This document shows positions 17,508-27,292 of a stretch of 64,000 bases of DNA, piece after piece. The notes under the pieces are model-generated. The model did not search any database. It had not been told where the DNA came from and was given only the letters and a program-made list of their open reading frames with translations. Position 1 is the first letter of the stretch, and each line of letters starts with the position of its first letter. The DNA is from Moraxellaceae bacterium. Its GTDB lineage: Bacteria > Pseudomonadota > Gammaproteobacteria > Pseudomonadales > Moraxellaceae. The position numbers and the translations under genes were made by a program. Location of the stretch: assembly GCA_024234595.1 (NCBI GenBank), contig JACKNZ010000006.1, positions 124,001-188,000 on the forward strand. Reading direction: 5' to 3'.

Positions 17508-20230
17508 TATGCGCCCTCCCCTGTTACTGTCACCCATTCATTACCTTGAACCACAGGCACACCCGCTAAACCGATCGGTAAACCAATCGTACCTTCGGCT
17601 TGGGCTTCATCAATACGTGCGGTTAATTTAAGCAATTTCATGTTTAAACCAACAATCACCGTTTGATGATCGGCAACACGCAAACGCTGAGCATCGGCGG
17701 AGGCTAAAGACACATAAGCTTGTGGAAGTCGGCTTTCCATAACTGGTGCACGTGCAGATAATTCATCGCTACCAAAAATATGATGAATCGGTTGCACTAA
17801 GAATTTATCGGCAGCAGGAGTAAACGCAGCAGGAATGTTTTTGGTATAACCGCCCGCTTGACGGGGTAAGTTATCAAACAAACGCACACCCGCATCACCT
17901 GAACGTAAATGGCCACCCACTTCATCTTGGAATTTGTTCCATGCTTGTGGAGAGTTCCAACCTGGTGCCCACGCAAACGCGGTTAACGCACCTGCGTTTT
18001 GTGTGCCGACATAACCTTCCATTGAGAAGGCTAAAGCACTGTCTTGGTCTTGTGGCTGACGGGGTTCATGGACGCTGATGTTGGCACGCATAGCGGTACG
18101 ACCACTATAACGACGTGGTTCACGCGCTAATTTTAAGCCTTTAATACGGAAAGAAGCATCAGGTGCAGCGTCTTTAATCGCGGCTAAACTGGGCACACCC
18201 ACAACCAAGCTATCAATCACTTCGTCTAATTGTGTCCAGTTAATGTCTTTCGCTTCAATGCCTGTATGCAAGGCATGTAACCAACGCCAACCTTCTTTAA
18301 TTTGCTGTTCGGGTTTGTAATAAGAGGCTTCGTAAACTTGGAAGAAACGCTGAGCGCGGCCTTCGTTGTTAACCACTGTGCCATCACCTTCAGCAAAACT
18401 AGCCGCTGACAAGACGATATGCGCTTTGTCAGTGGTTGCAGTTTGTTGATGATCCAACACAATCACTTGTTTGGTGGCTTGTAATGCCGCATCAACCACA
18501 CCCGCAGGTACGCGGCGATATAAATCGTTTTCGACAATCACCACCGCATCATAATGAGCTGCTTTTAAGCTCGCCAACGCTGTCTCTAAGTCTTGGCCAC
18601 CCAATAAGCTAACACCCAAGCTATTCACTTCAGGAACGACTAAGGTAATTGCCGCTTTTTTGCCTTTGACTAATAACGCTTGCACAATATTAGCTGCCGC
18701 TAATAATAAGTCTTCACTGGCTGCCGATGTGCCTGCAACCACTAAAGGTTGTTCAGCGGCTAATAAATCAGCGGCAATCTTTTTCGCCCACGCTAAGGCT
18801 TCAACACTCATATTCGGGACGGCAGGCGCATTGTCATCAATGGCATGAGCCACGGCAAAACCTAAACGTGCTTGGTCAGGAATCGCCGCAAAACAGGTTT
18901 CTTGCGCCACATCATCTAAACGTGTGCCGCTTAAACTGGTGATATACAGCGGTGACAATTCATGCTGAGCAATGTTTTTGACCGCAAATTGATGCCAATC
19001 ACTGGTTTTACGCTCGGCGGCTAATTGTTCGGCTTTGTTTTTGATACTTTGACGTAAAGCTAAAGCAATACGTGGTGCGGTTTGGGTGACATCTTCGCCC
19101 AATACTAACACCGCATCTTTATCTTCAATCGCACGTAAAGACGGTGTATCAATACCTTCGGTTTGTAAAATTTTGCTGACTAAAGCCACACGCGCTTGTT
19201 CAGCCGCAGTCATACCTGTAGAAAAGTTGGCTGCACCAACCAATTCACGTAAGGCAAAGTTGGTTTCTAGGCTAGCGCGAGGTGAGCCAATACCTAAGAC
19301 TTTTTTGCCTTTTAACTGAGCAATGGCGGTATCTAAGGCATTATCAACGCTAGTTACTGTTAGGCTTGAACCTTGACGAATCAAGGGTTGACGCGGACGG
19401 TCTTCGCGGTTGACATAACCATAACCAAAACGACCACGGTCACATAAGAAATAATGGTTTACCGCACCGTTATAACGGTTTTCGATACGGCGTAATTCGC
19501 CATAACGCTCACCTGGACTGGTGTTACAACCGACTGAACATTGTTGGCACACACTTGGCGCAAACTGCATATCCCATTTACGGTTATAACGCTCGGAATG
19601 GGTTTTGTCGGTAAATACGCCTGTCGGGCAAACTTCGACTAAGTTACCCGAAAATTCACTTTGTAAAGTACCGCTTTCTGGACGACCAAAATAGACGTTA
19701 TCATGTGCGCCATACACCCCTAAATCTTCGCCACCTGCGTAGTCTTTGTAATAACGTACACAACGATAACAAGCGATACAACGATTCATTTCGTGGCTAA
19801 CAAATGGCCCTAAATCTTGATTTTGATGCGTACGTTTGGTAAAGCGATAACGCCGACGGTCGTGACCTGTCATCACCGTCATATCTTGCAAATGACAGTG
19901 GCCACCTTCTTCACAGACTGGACAGTCGTGTGGGTGGTTAGTCATTAACCATTCCACAACACTGGCTCTAAACTCTTTGGCTTCGGCATCATCAATCGAA
20001 ATAAAGGTGTTGTCGGTGGAGGGAGTCATACACGACATCACCAAACGACCACGTTTATCTTCGGCATTGGCGTATTGTTTAACTGCACATTGCCTACAAG
20101 CACCGACACTGCCCAAGGCAGGATGCCAACAAAAATAAGGAATGTCTAAACCTAAAGACAAACAGGCTTGAAGCAGGTTATCAGCACCATCAACATCATA
20201 CTGTTTGCCATCTACATGAATCGTTGCCAT
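17507..20230 (-). CDS. nuoG: NADH-quinone oxidoreductase subunit G
   Basis: The 907-residue iron-sulfur subunit is of usual gammaproteobacterial length. The N-terminal 2Fe-2S motif is YFCWHPALGSVGACRQC, then the His-Cys motif CPVCEEGGHCHLQD, then 4Fe-4S ligands in CIACYRCVRYYKDY and CQQCSVGCNTSPGERYG. A molybdopterin-oxidoreductase-like domain without cofactor follows, ending in a short molydopterin-binding-like tail. It passes electrons from NuoF along the peripheral arm. It starts six bases after nuoF. Confidence 0.97.
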   Translation of the reverse strand: MATIHVDGKQYDVDGADNLLQACLSLGLDIPYFCWHPALGSVGACRQCAVKQYANAEDKRGRLVMSCMTPSTDNTFISIDDAEAKEFRASVVEWLMTNHPHDCPVCEEGGHCHLQDMTVMTGHDRRRYRFTKRTHQNQDLGPFVSHEMNRCIACYRCVRYYKDYAGGEDLGVYGAHDNVYFGRPESGTLQSEFSGNLVEVCPTGVFTDKTHSERYNRKWDMQFAPSVCQQCSVGCNTSPGERYGELRRIENRYNGAVNHYFLCDRGRFGYGYVNREDRPRQPLIRQGSSLTVTSVDNALDTAIAQLKGKKVLGIGSPRASLETNFALRELVGAANFSTGMTAAEQARVALVSKILQTEGIDTPSLRAIEDKDAVLVLGEDVTQTAPRIALALRQSIKNKAEQLAAERKTSDWHQFAVKNIAQHELSPLYITSLSGTRLDDVAQETCFAAIPDQARLGFAVAHAIDDNAPAVPNMSVEALAWAKKIAADLLAAEQPLVVAGTSAASEDLLLAAANIVQALLVKGKKAAITLVVPEVNSLGVSLLGGQDLETALASLKAAHYDAVVIVENDLYRRVPAGVVDAALQATKQVIVLDHQQTATTDKAHIVLSAASFAEGDGTVVNNEGRAQRFFQVYEASYYKPEQQIKEGWRWLHALHTGIEAKDINWTQLDEVIDSLVVGVPSLAAIKDAAPDASFRIKGLKLAREPRRYSGRTAMRANISVHEPRQPQDQDSALAFSMEGYVGTQNAGALTAFAWAPGWNSPQAWNKFQDEVGGHLRSGDAGVRLFDNLPRQAGGYTKNIPAAFTPAADKFLVQPIHHIFGSDELSARAPVMESRLPQAYVSLASADAQRLRVADHQTVIVGLNMKLLKLTARIDEAQAEGTIGLPIGLAGVPVVQGNEWVTVTGEGA

Positions 20231-20236
20231 GCTTAT

Positions 20237-21532
20237 TTACCCATTTACCATCGCATCTTTGGCGATGCCTTGTTCAAATTCGGAACGGAAATACTTTAAT
20301 GCACTCATCAAGGGTTCCATTGCACCAGGTGCATGAGCGCAAAAGGTTTTGCCAATCCATAAATCACGGGTCAGTTTGCTGAGTTGCTCAATATCTTCGG
20401 GGCGACCTTCACCACGCTCTAAAGCACGCAGGATTTTTACCCCCCACGGCAAACCATCACGACATGGCGTACACCAACCACAAGACTCTCGTGCAAAAAA
20501 CTCTTCAAGATTACGCAATACCGAAATCATGTTTTGTTTGTCATCAACCACCATAATTAAGCCAGTCCCCATACGGCTGCCTGCTTTCATAATGGTGTCG
20601 TAATCCATGGCTAAATCGAGATGTTCAGGCATTAAAAAGTCGGTTGATGCGCCACCTGGTAACCAACATTTTAGGTTAAGGCCATCTTTCATACCGCCTG
20701 CATGCACTTCTAACAATTCACGTGCGGTTGTGCCAATGGGTAACTCCCAAACGCCTGTACGTTTAGCACGACCAGAAACACCATATAATTTAGTGCCTGC
20801 ATCGGGACTTTTGCCTTCAGATAAACCTTTAAACCAGTCTGCACCACGCATAATGATGGGCGCGATGTTACATAAGGTCTCAACGTTGTTTACAATCGTG
20901 GGTTTACCCCATGCCCCTGCAATTTGGGGAAAAGGTGGTTTGGCACGTGGATTAGCACGACGGCCTTCTAAAGAATTAATTAATGCGGTTTCTTCACCAC
21001 AAATATAACGCCCTGCGCCTGTATGCACATATAAGTCCATACTCCAGCCAGAGCCTAAAATATTGTTACCTAAATAACCTGCGGCTTTGGCTTGCTCAAT
21101 GGCCGCATTTAAGCGGTCTGCCGCTAAAATATATTCGCCACGCAAGAAGATATAAGCGCGAGTGGCTTGAATGGCATAACCTGCCACAATCATCGCTTCC
21201 ACTAATTGATGGGGCAATTTTTCCATCAATAAGCGGTCTTTGAATGTACCGGGTTCCATTTCGTCGGCGTTACAGACAAGGTATTTCACGCCTGCGTCTT
21301 CGCCCATCGGAATCAAGCTCCACTTTACGCCTGTTGGGAAGCCTGCACCGCCCCGTCCGCGTAAATTGGCATCTTTGACCAGTTTTTGTACGTCTTGTGG
21401 CGACATCTGTTTAATGGCTTTGTGGACTGCGGCATAACCTTCTAAAGACTCATAGGTCTTAATATCGGTAATGGCCTCACCATGCTGGAGTCGCCATGTT
21501 AATGGCCGAGTGTCGGCAGAAACCACTGTCAT
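20237..21532 (-). CDS. nuoF: NADH-quinone oxidoreductase subunit F (FMN/NADH-binding)
   Basis: The protein has 431 residues. The NADH/FMN site is seen as LRGRGGAGFPTGVKWSL and YLVCNADEMEPGTFKDR, with YICGEETALINSLEG further on. The N3 4Fe-4S ligands are ESCGWCTPCRDG plus a later Cys in KTFCAHAPGA. This subunit oxidises NADH and feeds electrons into the chain. The start overlaps nuoE by four bases. Confidence 0.97.
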   Translation of the reverse strand: MTVVSADTRPLTWRLQHGEAITDIKTYESLEGYAAVHKAIKQMSPQDVQKLVKDANLRGRGGAGFPTGVKWSLIPMGEDAGVKYLVCNADEMEPGTFKDRLLMEKLPHQLVEAMIVAGYAIQATRAYIFLRGEYILAADRLNAAIEQAKAAGYLGNNILGSGWSMDLYVHTGAGRYICGEETALINSLEGRRANPRAKPPFPQIAGAWGKPTIVNNVETLCNIAPIIMRGADWFKGLSEGKSPDAGTKLYGVSGRAKRTGVWELPIGTTARELLEVHAGGMKDGLNLKCWLPGGASTDFLMPEHLDLAMDYDTIMKAGSRMGTGLIMVVDDKQNMISVLRNLEEFFARESCGWCTPCRDGLPWGVKILRALERGEGRPEDIEQLSKLTRDLWIGKTFCAHAPGAMEPLMSALKYFRSEFEQGIAKDAMVNG

Positions 21533-22038
21533 TGGTACTGCTCCAATAAAGAAGAAACTTGTTCGATGCTGACTGGCCCGTGGGTGTCTTCGTTAATCAT
21601 TAACGTTGGCCCTTTGTCACAGTTACCTAAACAGCAAATCGGTAATAAGGTAAAACGGTTATCTGGCGTGGTTTGGCCATAATCGATGTTTAATTGCTGT
21701 TTAATTTCAGCAATTAAATCTTCATAACCTGTTAAAAAACAGCCAATACTGTCGCAAACCATAATCACGTTTCTGCCGACTGGCTTACGAAAAATCTTGT
21801 TATAAAACGTGGCAACGCCATCGACATCGGCAGCAGGGATTTTAATAATATCGGCAATGGCATAAATGGCACTGTCAGGTACCCAACCATGCTTCTTTTG
21901 CACAATTTTTAGCGCATCAATAGACGCTGCACGAGAATCTTCATAATGCTCAAGGGCATGTTCAATATCATGACGCTCTTGTTCAGACATCACATAACCG
22001 TCAGTAAATTTGGGACGGCGACTAGTACAAATAATCAT
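21529..22038 (-). CDS. nuoE: NADH-quinone oxidoreductase subunit E (2Fe-2S)
   Basis: This thioredoxin-fold subunit has 169 residues. Cluster N1a ligands are CDSIGCF and CCLGNCDKGP. The helical N-terminus reads HYEDSRAASIDALKIVQKKHGW. The start at 22038 has GGGGA ten bases upstream; a later ATG (21990) before SEQERHDIEHA would give a protein without the short basic lead. It pairs with NuoF at the tip of the peripheral arm. Confidence 0.96.
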   Translation of the reverse strand: MIICTSRRPKFTDGYVMSEQERHDIEHALEHYEDSRAASIDALKIVQKKHGWVPDSAIYAIADIIKIPAADVDGVATFYNKIFRKPVGRNVIMVCDSIGCFLTGYEDLIAEIKQQLNIDYGQTTPDNRFTLLPICCLGNCDKGPTLMINEDTHGPVSIEQVSSLLEQYQ

Positions 22039-22054
22039 CTTTTAAAATCCCCAA

Positions 22055-23821
22055 TTAACGGTCAACGTCAGCCATCACAAAGTCGATACTGGCTAAATAA
22101 GCAATCAAGTCTGGAATCATGCTGCCATTAATGACCGATGGAATTTGCTGTAAATGGGCAAAACTTGGTGTACGAATCCGCGTACGATAACTCATGGTGG
22201 CGTTATCACTGGTCAAATAATAACTATTGATACCTTTAGTGGCTTCAATCAATTGGCAGGCTTCACCTGCGGGCATGACTGGCCCCCACGATACACTCAA
22301 GAAGTGGGTAATCAAGGTTTCAATGTGTTGTAAGGTTTTTTCTTTGGGTGGTGGACAGGTTAACGGATGGTCAGCCTTATAATCACCTGCAGGCATATTT
22401 TCTAAACACTGTTTGATAATACGAATACTTTGACGCATTTCTTCGATACGCACCAAACAACGGTCGTAGGCATCGCCGTTATGGGCAATTGGCACTTCAA
22501 AGTCAAAGTTTTCATAACCAGAGTAGGGACGTGCTTTACGCAAATCGTAATCAATACCTGTGGCACGTAAACCAGCACCTGTCACACCCCATGCAATCGC
22601 TTGTTCGCTATTGTATTGGGCAGTCCCAATGGTACGCGCACGTAAAATACCGTTTTTAATCGCGGCTTTGACGTATTCATCCAAACGTTTGGGCAACCAT
22701 TCGACAAATTCACGCACCAATCTGTCCCAACCTTGCGGTAAATCGTGGGCAACACCACCAATACGGAACCATGCAGGGTGCATACGACCGCCTGTAATGG
22801 CCTCGATGACATCATAGGCTTTCATACGGTCGGTGAACATAAAGAAGATGGGCGTCATACCACCGACGTCTTGAATATACGTACCCAAGAACAATAAATG
22901 ACTGGTAATACGGAAAAATTCCGCCATCATCACCCGAATGGTTTGTACGCGTGCAGGCACTTTAATCCCTGCCAACTTTTCAACGGCCAAGACATAGGGC
23001 AAGTTGTTCATTACCCCACCGAGGTAGTCGATACGGTCGGTATAAGGAATAAAACTATGCCATGACTGGCGTTCGGCCATTTTTTCCGCGCCACGATGGT
23101 GATAACCAATATCTGGTACACAATCAATGATTTCTTCACCGTCTAATTGCAAGACGATACGAAACGCACCATGTGCAGAAGGATGGTTAGGGCCTAAGTT
23201 GAGGAACATAAAGTCCTCATCTTTGGTGCCACGTTTCATGCCCCACTCTTCAGGGTTAAAACGTAAGGCTTCTTGCTCAGCATCTTGTTTGGCGGCATCG
23301 AGCATGAACGGATCAAATTCGGTAGCACGTGCTGGATAATCTTTGCGTAAAGGATGACCTGTCCATGTACGTGGCAACATAATACGCACTAACAGAGGGT
23401 GGCCATCAAACTCAATACCAAATAAGTCCCAGACTTCACGTTCATACCAGTTGGCATTTGGCCAAATGTTAATGACGGACGGTACATGTAAGCTATCAGC
23501 AGACAAGGCAACTTTAATCCGCACATCACTATTACGCTCAATAGAGAGTAAATGATAAAACACGGTAAAGTCAGCCGCGGGCAAACCATAACGATGTTGA
23601 CGCAAACGCTCATCCATCGCACTCAAGTCATACAACATGCTATAAGGACGGGAAACATGACGCAAAAAGCGTAATACTTCGACTAATTTATCACGCCCCA
23701 CCCATAAGGTTGGCACATCATCTTTGGTAGATTGCAACACAAAAGTCTCAGCACCAAATTGCGCATATAATTCACGCACAACCTCTGGTAGCTGAGCAGT
23801 CACAGCAGTATCTTCAGCCAT
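22055..23821 (-). CDS. nuoC: NADH-quinone oxidoreductase fused subunit C/D
   Basis: The 588 residues fuse a NuoC domain (about 1-180, with DLFGIEFDGHPLLVRIMLP and HPLRKDYP) to a NuoD domain (about 200-588, with NLGPNHPSAHGAFRI, GYHHRGAEKMAE and a quinone-site region rich in conserved His and Asp). The fused form, often named nuoCD, is typical of Gammaproteobacteria. NuoD lines the quinone-binding cavity with NuoB. A 106-base gap separates it from nuoB, the widest inside the operon. Confidence 0.97.
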   Translation of the reverse strand: MAEDTAVTAQLPEVVRELYAQFGAETFVLQSTKDDVPTLWVGRDKLVEVLRFLRHVSRPYSMLYDLSAMDERLRQHRYGLPAADFTVFYHLLSIERNSDVRIKVALSADSLHVPSVINIWPNANWYEREVWDLFGIEFDGHPLLVRIMLPRTWTGHPLRKDYPARATEFDPFMLDAAKQDAEQEALRFNPEEWGMKRGTKDEDFMFLNLGPNHPSAHGAFRIVLQLDGEEIIDCVPDIGYHHRGAEKMAERQSWHSFIPYTDRIDYLGGVMNNLPYVLAVEKLAGIKVPARVQTIRVMMAEFFRITSHLLFLGTYIQDVGGMTPIFFMFTDRMKAYDVIEAITGGRMHPAWFRIGGVAHDLPQGWDRLVREFVEWLPKRLDEYVKAAIKNGILRARTIGTAQYNSEQAIAWGVTGAGLRATGIDYDLRKARPYSGYENFDFEVPIAHNGDAYDRCLVRIEEMRQSIRIIKQCLENMPAGDYKADHPLTCPPPKEKTLQHIETLITHFLSVSWGPVMPAGEACQLIEATKGINSYYLTSDNATMSYRTRIRTPSFAHLQQIPSVINGSMIPDLIAYLASIDFVMADVDR

Positions 23822-23927
23822 TTATTGAGCCATCGCTAAAATTAAAAATCTGTTCACCCACACCAACGCCACACCGCAAAAAGCCATCTTCTTGCCAATA
23901 GGTAGCGCGTCGCCGTGAGTCCGTGTA

Positions 23928-24596
23928 TTACACTTGGTCAGGTGTACGCAAGTTGGTGACTTGGATACGCTCCGCTTGTTTAACATCACGTTCGGCTGGC
24001 ATCACAGGACGATATACCCCTTGATCACCACCGACCCATGTTAATGGGCGACGTTCTTTACCAATAGATTCTTGCAATAACATTAAACCTTGTAAAAAGG
24101 CTTCGGGACGTGGTGGACAACCCGGAATATACAAATCCACAGGCAAGAATTTATCTACACCTTGTACCACCGAATAAATGTCGTACATACCACCCGAGTT
24201 GGCACAAGAACCCATAGAGATAACCCATTTAGGTTCTAACATTTGCTCATATAAACGCTGCACAACAGGTGCCATTTTAATAAAACAAGTACCTGCAACC
24301 ACCATTAAGTCAGCTTGACGGGGTGAAGCACGAATAACTTCTGCACCAAAACGCGCCAAATCGTGTGGCGCGGTAAAGGCGGTGGCCATTTCGACATAAC
24401 AGCACGACAAACCAAAGTTATATGGCCATAAGGAGTTTTTACGCCCCCAGTTAATTGCGCCATGTAACATATCTTCGAGCTTGCCCATATAAATATTTTT
24501 ATGAACATGCTCTTCGAGCGGGTCACGGACGATTTCTTTAGGTGCAGGATAACGCTGCGGATTATTAGGGTCGATGCGCGTTAAGGTGTAATCCAT
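23928..24596 (-). CDS. nuoB: NADH-quinone oxidoreductase subunit B (cluster N2)
   Basis: The protein has 222 residues. Cluster N2 ligands are the adjacent cysteines in GLSCCYVEMATAF, the Cys in MGSCANSGG and the Cys in PGCPPRPEA. N2 is the last cluster before quinone. The N- and C-terminal extensions are modest, as in E. coli. It lies 11 bases after nuoA. Confidence 0.97.
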   Translation of the reverse strand: MDYTLTRIDPNNPQRYPAPKEIVRDPLEEHVHKNIYMGKLEDMLHGAINWGRKNSLWPYNFGLSCCYVEMATAFTAPHDLARFGAEVIRASPRQADLMVVAGTCFIKMAPVVQRLYEQMLEPKWVISMGSCANSGGMYDIYSVVQGVDKFLPVDLYIPGCPPRPEAFLQGLMLLQESIGKERRPLTWVGGDQGVYRPVMPAERDVKQAERIQVTNLRTPDQV

Positions 24597-24607
24597 CAGT
24601 CAAAACC

Positions 24608-25027
24608 TCAAGATAAGGTTTGTTGGCGGGGCTTTTGTTTACGGCGACGTGCTTCGGCAGTCCAATCCAGTGCGCCCAACTTCCAGATATAAATTAAGCC
24701 AGCTAACAACACAAAAATAAAAATAAAAGCTTCAATAAATCCAGCCCAACCGCTTTCGCGTACTGATACCGCCCACGCATACAAAAACAGAGCTTCAATA
24801 TCAAAAATCACGAAAAACATGGCAATTAAATAGAATTTGGCAGAGAAACGAATACGCGCACCACCTGCTGGCACAATACCTGATTCAAACGGCTCATTGG
24901 TGGCACGACCTTTAGCCTTACCACCCAACCAAACAGGAATGGCCAACATAAAGGTACAAATAAAAATGATACCAAAAATATAAATGGCAAAAGACCAGTT
25001 ATGCGCCATTGCATCAACAGGGGACAT
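24608..25027 (-). CDS. nuoA: NADH-quinone oxidoreductase subunit A
   Basis: The 139-residue, three-helix membrane subunit starts at ATG 25025-25027, eight bases after AGGAG; an upstream GTG would place the ribosome site inside the gene and is less likely. Conserved parts are the loop PFESGIVPAG, then RFSAKFYLIAMFFVIFDIEALFLYAWAV with the acidic residues of the E-channel. First gene of the operon. The 176 bases upstream must hold the nuo promoter, but no convincing -35/-10 pair could be chosen. Confidence 0.97.
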   Translation of the reverse strand: MSPVDAMAHNWSFAIYIFGIIFICTFMLAIPVWLGGKAKGRATNEPFESGIVPAGGARIRFSAKFYLIAMFFVIFDIEALFLYAWAVSVRESGWAGFIEAFIFIFVLLAGLIYIWKLGALDWTAEARRRKQKPRQQTLS

Positions 25028-25221
25028 GCAGGGGACTCCTAGCACTTATAGCGGGGAAATTGACAGATTTAATGTAAACAGGTGTAAAGCTCTGTTACAT
25101 ACAATTACACTTATTGTACTACAGATAGCATTATTTTTACTAGATGCCATTTTGAGGTTGAACAAGATCAAAAACACTACAACTCCCCTCATTGCGGGAG
25201 GAGTTAAGCATGATCGTGAGA

Positions 25222-25929
25222 TTATTCGTCACGAATGGTAAACATAATGGGGGCTTTGGGGTCATTGTATTGCGGCAAAAATAACATCCGACGCAAGCCC
25301 ATCATATTGGCATAAGGGCCTTTACCTTGTGCAAAGTTAACTGCCCAGCTTGGTGCTAAACCGCCTGGATGAATATAGCCTTCGGACTCTAATTTGGTCT
25401 TAGTGTTATTGTCTTGCGGAATCCACTTGACCGTATAATCTTCGGCCAACATTCGCACATAAGGGGGTCGAACAGGCAAATAATCAGGTAAAGCAGTAAA
25501 TTTGAGACCTACATAGGGCTTTTTCTTAGTAATTGGGTCAATCGTTACCTTTAGAATCACATCTCTATCGGGGGTACCAATCGGTGCATCGTGTACCATG
25601 TAAAAAATATACTCGCGATCGCTGATTTTTTTGAGCATTTTGGCTTCCATCGTCGCAAAATACCAACGAGTAAAGTTGTCTATATCAAACTGGATACGAG
25701 CCAAGGTTTCGACAGGCGCATCTAACAGTGCTTCTACCTTAAACGAGCGCACTGCCTGACCATCCTCATTTTTAACATACACTTTAATATTGTGGCGGTT
25801 ATCATTTTTTTGTAAGCGCCATTCATTTTTATTGCCTGAATCACGCAATTCATCTAAATCACCTATCGCAGCCAATGCACTGGTACTGACCAACAATAAG
25901 CTTGCTGCTGTTAAATGACGTAACGACAT
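25222..25929 (-). CDS. Secreted START-domain lipid-binding protein (paralogue of 9366-10100)
   Basis: The protein has 235 residues with a signal peptide (about 1-20, ending ALAAIG). The START-like body repeats the landmarks of the other copy: NEWRLQKNDNRHNIKVYVKNE, VRSFKVEALLD, WYFATMEAKMLKKISDREYIFYM, APIGTPDRDVIL and a proline-rich stretch before HPGGLAPSWAVNF. It is upstream of nuoA on the same strand, with a weak CTCCC/GGGAG hairpin between them (about 25182-25200), so partial read-through into nuo is possible. A periplasmic location is expected; the ligand is unknown. Confidence 0.85.
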   Translation of the reverse strand: MSLRHLTAASLLLVSTSALAAIGDLDELRDSGNKNEWRLQKNDNRHNIKVYVKNEDGQAVRSFKVEALLDAPVETLARIQFDIDNFTRWYFATMEAKMLKKISDREYIFYMVHDAPIGTPDRDVILKVTIDPITKKKPYVGLKFTALPDYLPVRPPYVRMLAEDYTVKWIPQDNNTKTKLESEGYIHPGGLAPSWAVNFAQGKGPYANMMGLRRMLFLPQYNDPKAPIMFTIRDE

Positions 25930-25968
25930 ATTTGTAGCCTCATCAAGAGAGCTTTACGCTAACGGTTT

Positions 25969-25997
25969 ATATTATCCTTCGTCAATCATGTGGCCAA
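25969..25997 (-). promoter_or_regulatory. Candidate sigma-70 promoter for the START gene
   Basis: On the minus strand TTGGCC (25992-25997) and TAATAT (25969-25974) are separated by 17 bases. This puts the transcript start about 30 bases before the ATG. Only four of six -10 positions match the consensus. The rest of the 206-base gap to dusC is AT-rich with no other recognised element. Confidence 0.4.
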
Positions 25998-26135
25998 TCC
26001 AAACCTAATGACACTTTTGTCCACCATATTAAATATGAATCTTTTTTATACAAAAGGCAAATTACTGATTGTTAAAATCAGATATGCCCCTACAAAAATA
26101 AGATAAAGCGTGTCAGAAACACCCAAGCCACGTTT

Positions 26136-27122
26136 TTAAACAAGCTGTGTTGACTCTATCAACAAGCTAACAATCACTGGATATGAGCTTTCTCGTTTGA
26201 CTTTTTCGAACAAAAATTGAGCTTGTGGCCAAGCCTGCGACAACATCGCTAACCATTGTTTATAACGACCTAGTGCACCCTTTTCGGTGCTTTTGACATA
26301 GGCTTCATTAACAACAGGATTAACAACCGCTTGGTGCATATTTTCTAAAAATTTTAACTGCCATTGTACTAATTGCGGCCATGTTAACTCGGCTTGTCGA
26401 TTTTTTATCATACCGACCAAGTCAGGCCGACTCACCGCACCACGTCCAATCATCACATCTTGACATTGCGACTGCTGCACACACGCTGCCAAACTGGATA
26501 AAGAATCCACATCACCATTGGCAATCACAGGCAAGCTCACTGTTTGACGAATATTGGCTAGTTCATGCCAGTGGGCTGGTGGCCGATAGCCATCAGCTTT
26601 AGTACGAGCATGAACCGTTAACCAACTTGCACCTGCACTTTCAATAGCCGAAGCATTATCTAACATCAGTGAACGGTCGTTATAACCCAAACGCATTTTT
26701 GCACTGACAGGAATATGGCGCGGTACAGCTTTGCGCACAGCCACAACAATCTGATGTAGGGTCTCTGGCTCTTGGAGTAATACCGCCCCGCCTCGATGCT
26801 GATTAACAGATTTGGCAGGGCAACCAAAATTTAAATCAATCGCAGGTGCGCCTAACTCAACAGCAAATTGAGCGTTTTCGGCCAACAACTGTGGGTCACT
26901 ACCCAAAAGCTGAATATGAACAGGCGTACCAGCTGCTGTTTGACTGTTATGCAATAATTCGGGACAGTATTGATAAAAAATTTTACTGGGCAAGAGGTGT
27001 TGCGTAATACGAATAAACTCTGTTACACACCAATCATAACCGTGACCACTTGCAATCGCGGTTAAAATATCACGCATATAAACGTCAGTTAGCCCTTCCA
27101 TCGGGGCAAGAATAATTTTCAT
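26136..27122 (-). CDS. dusC: tRNA-dihydrouridine(16) synthase DusC-like
   Basis: About 328 residues from ATG 27120-27122 give MKIILAPMEGLTD, the normal start of this flavoenzyme; two further ATGs directly upstream are in frame. TIM-barrel FMN landmarks are ILAPMEG, QLLGSDP, DLNFGCPAKSVNQHRGGAVLL (catalytic Cys), KMRLGYND, TVHARTKADGYRPPAHW and VIANGDV. The enzyme reduces uridine in the tRNA D-loop. The DusC assignment over DusA/B rests on overall resemblance and the short C-terminal domain. Confidence 0.85.
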   Translation of the reverse strand: MKIILAPMEGLTDVYMRDILTAIASGHGYDWCVTEFIRITQHLLPSKIFYQYCPELLHNSQTAAGTPVHIQLLGSDPQLLAENAQFAVELGAPAIDLNFGCPAKSVNQHRGGAVLLQEPETLHQIVVAVRKAVPRHIPVSAKMRLGYNDRSLMLDNASAIESAGASWLTVHARTKADGYRPPAHWHELANIRQTVSLPVIANGDVDSLSSLAACVQQSQCQDVMIGRGAVSRPDLVGMIKNRQAELTWPQLVQWQLKFLENMHQAVVNPVVNEAYVKSTEKGALGRYKQWLAMLSQAWPQAQFLFEKVKRESSYPVIVSLLIESTQLV

Positions 27123-27292
27123 CATCATTAACAAACACAAGCTCAACAACCGCTATTATCTGCTTTCTATGCACAATTGCCATCCACCACAACGGATATT
27201 ATTTTACCTATACCACGATTCAATGATATAACACCGCCATATTGTTGACCTTATACATAACAACATCATTTTTACGTCCAAAATTTATCAGT

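Noticed and set aside
25046..25221. A nuo promoter upstream of nuoA
   Set aside because: TACAAT-like -10 boxes are present but none has a -35 box at suitable spacing.
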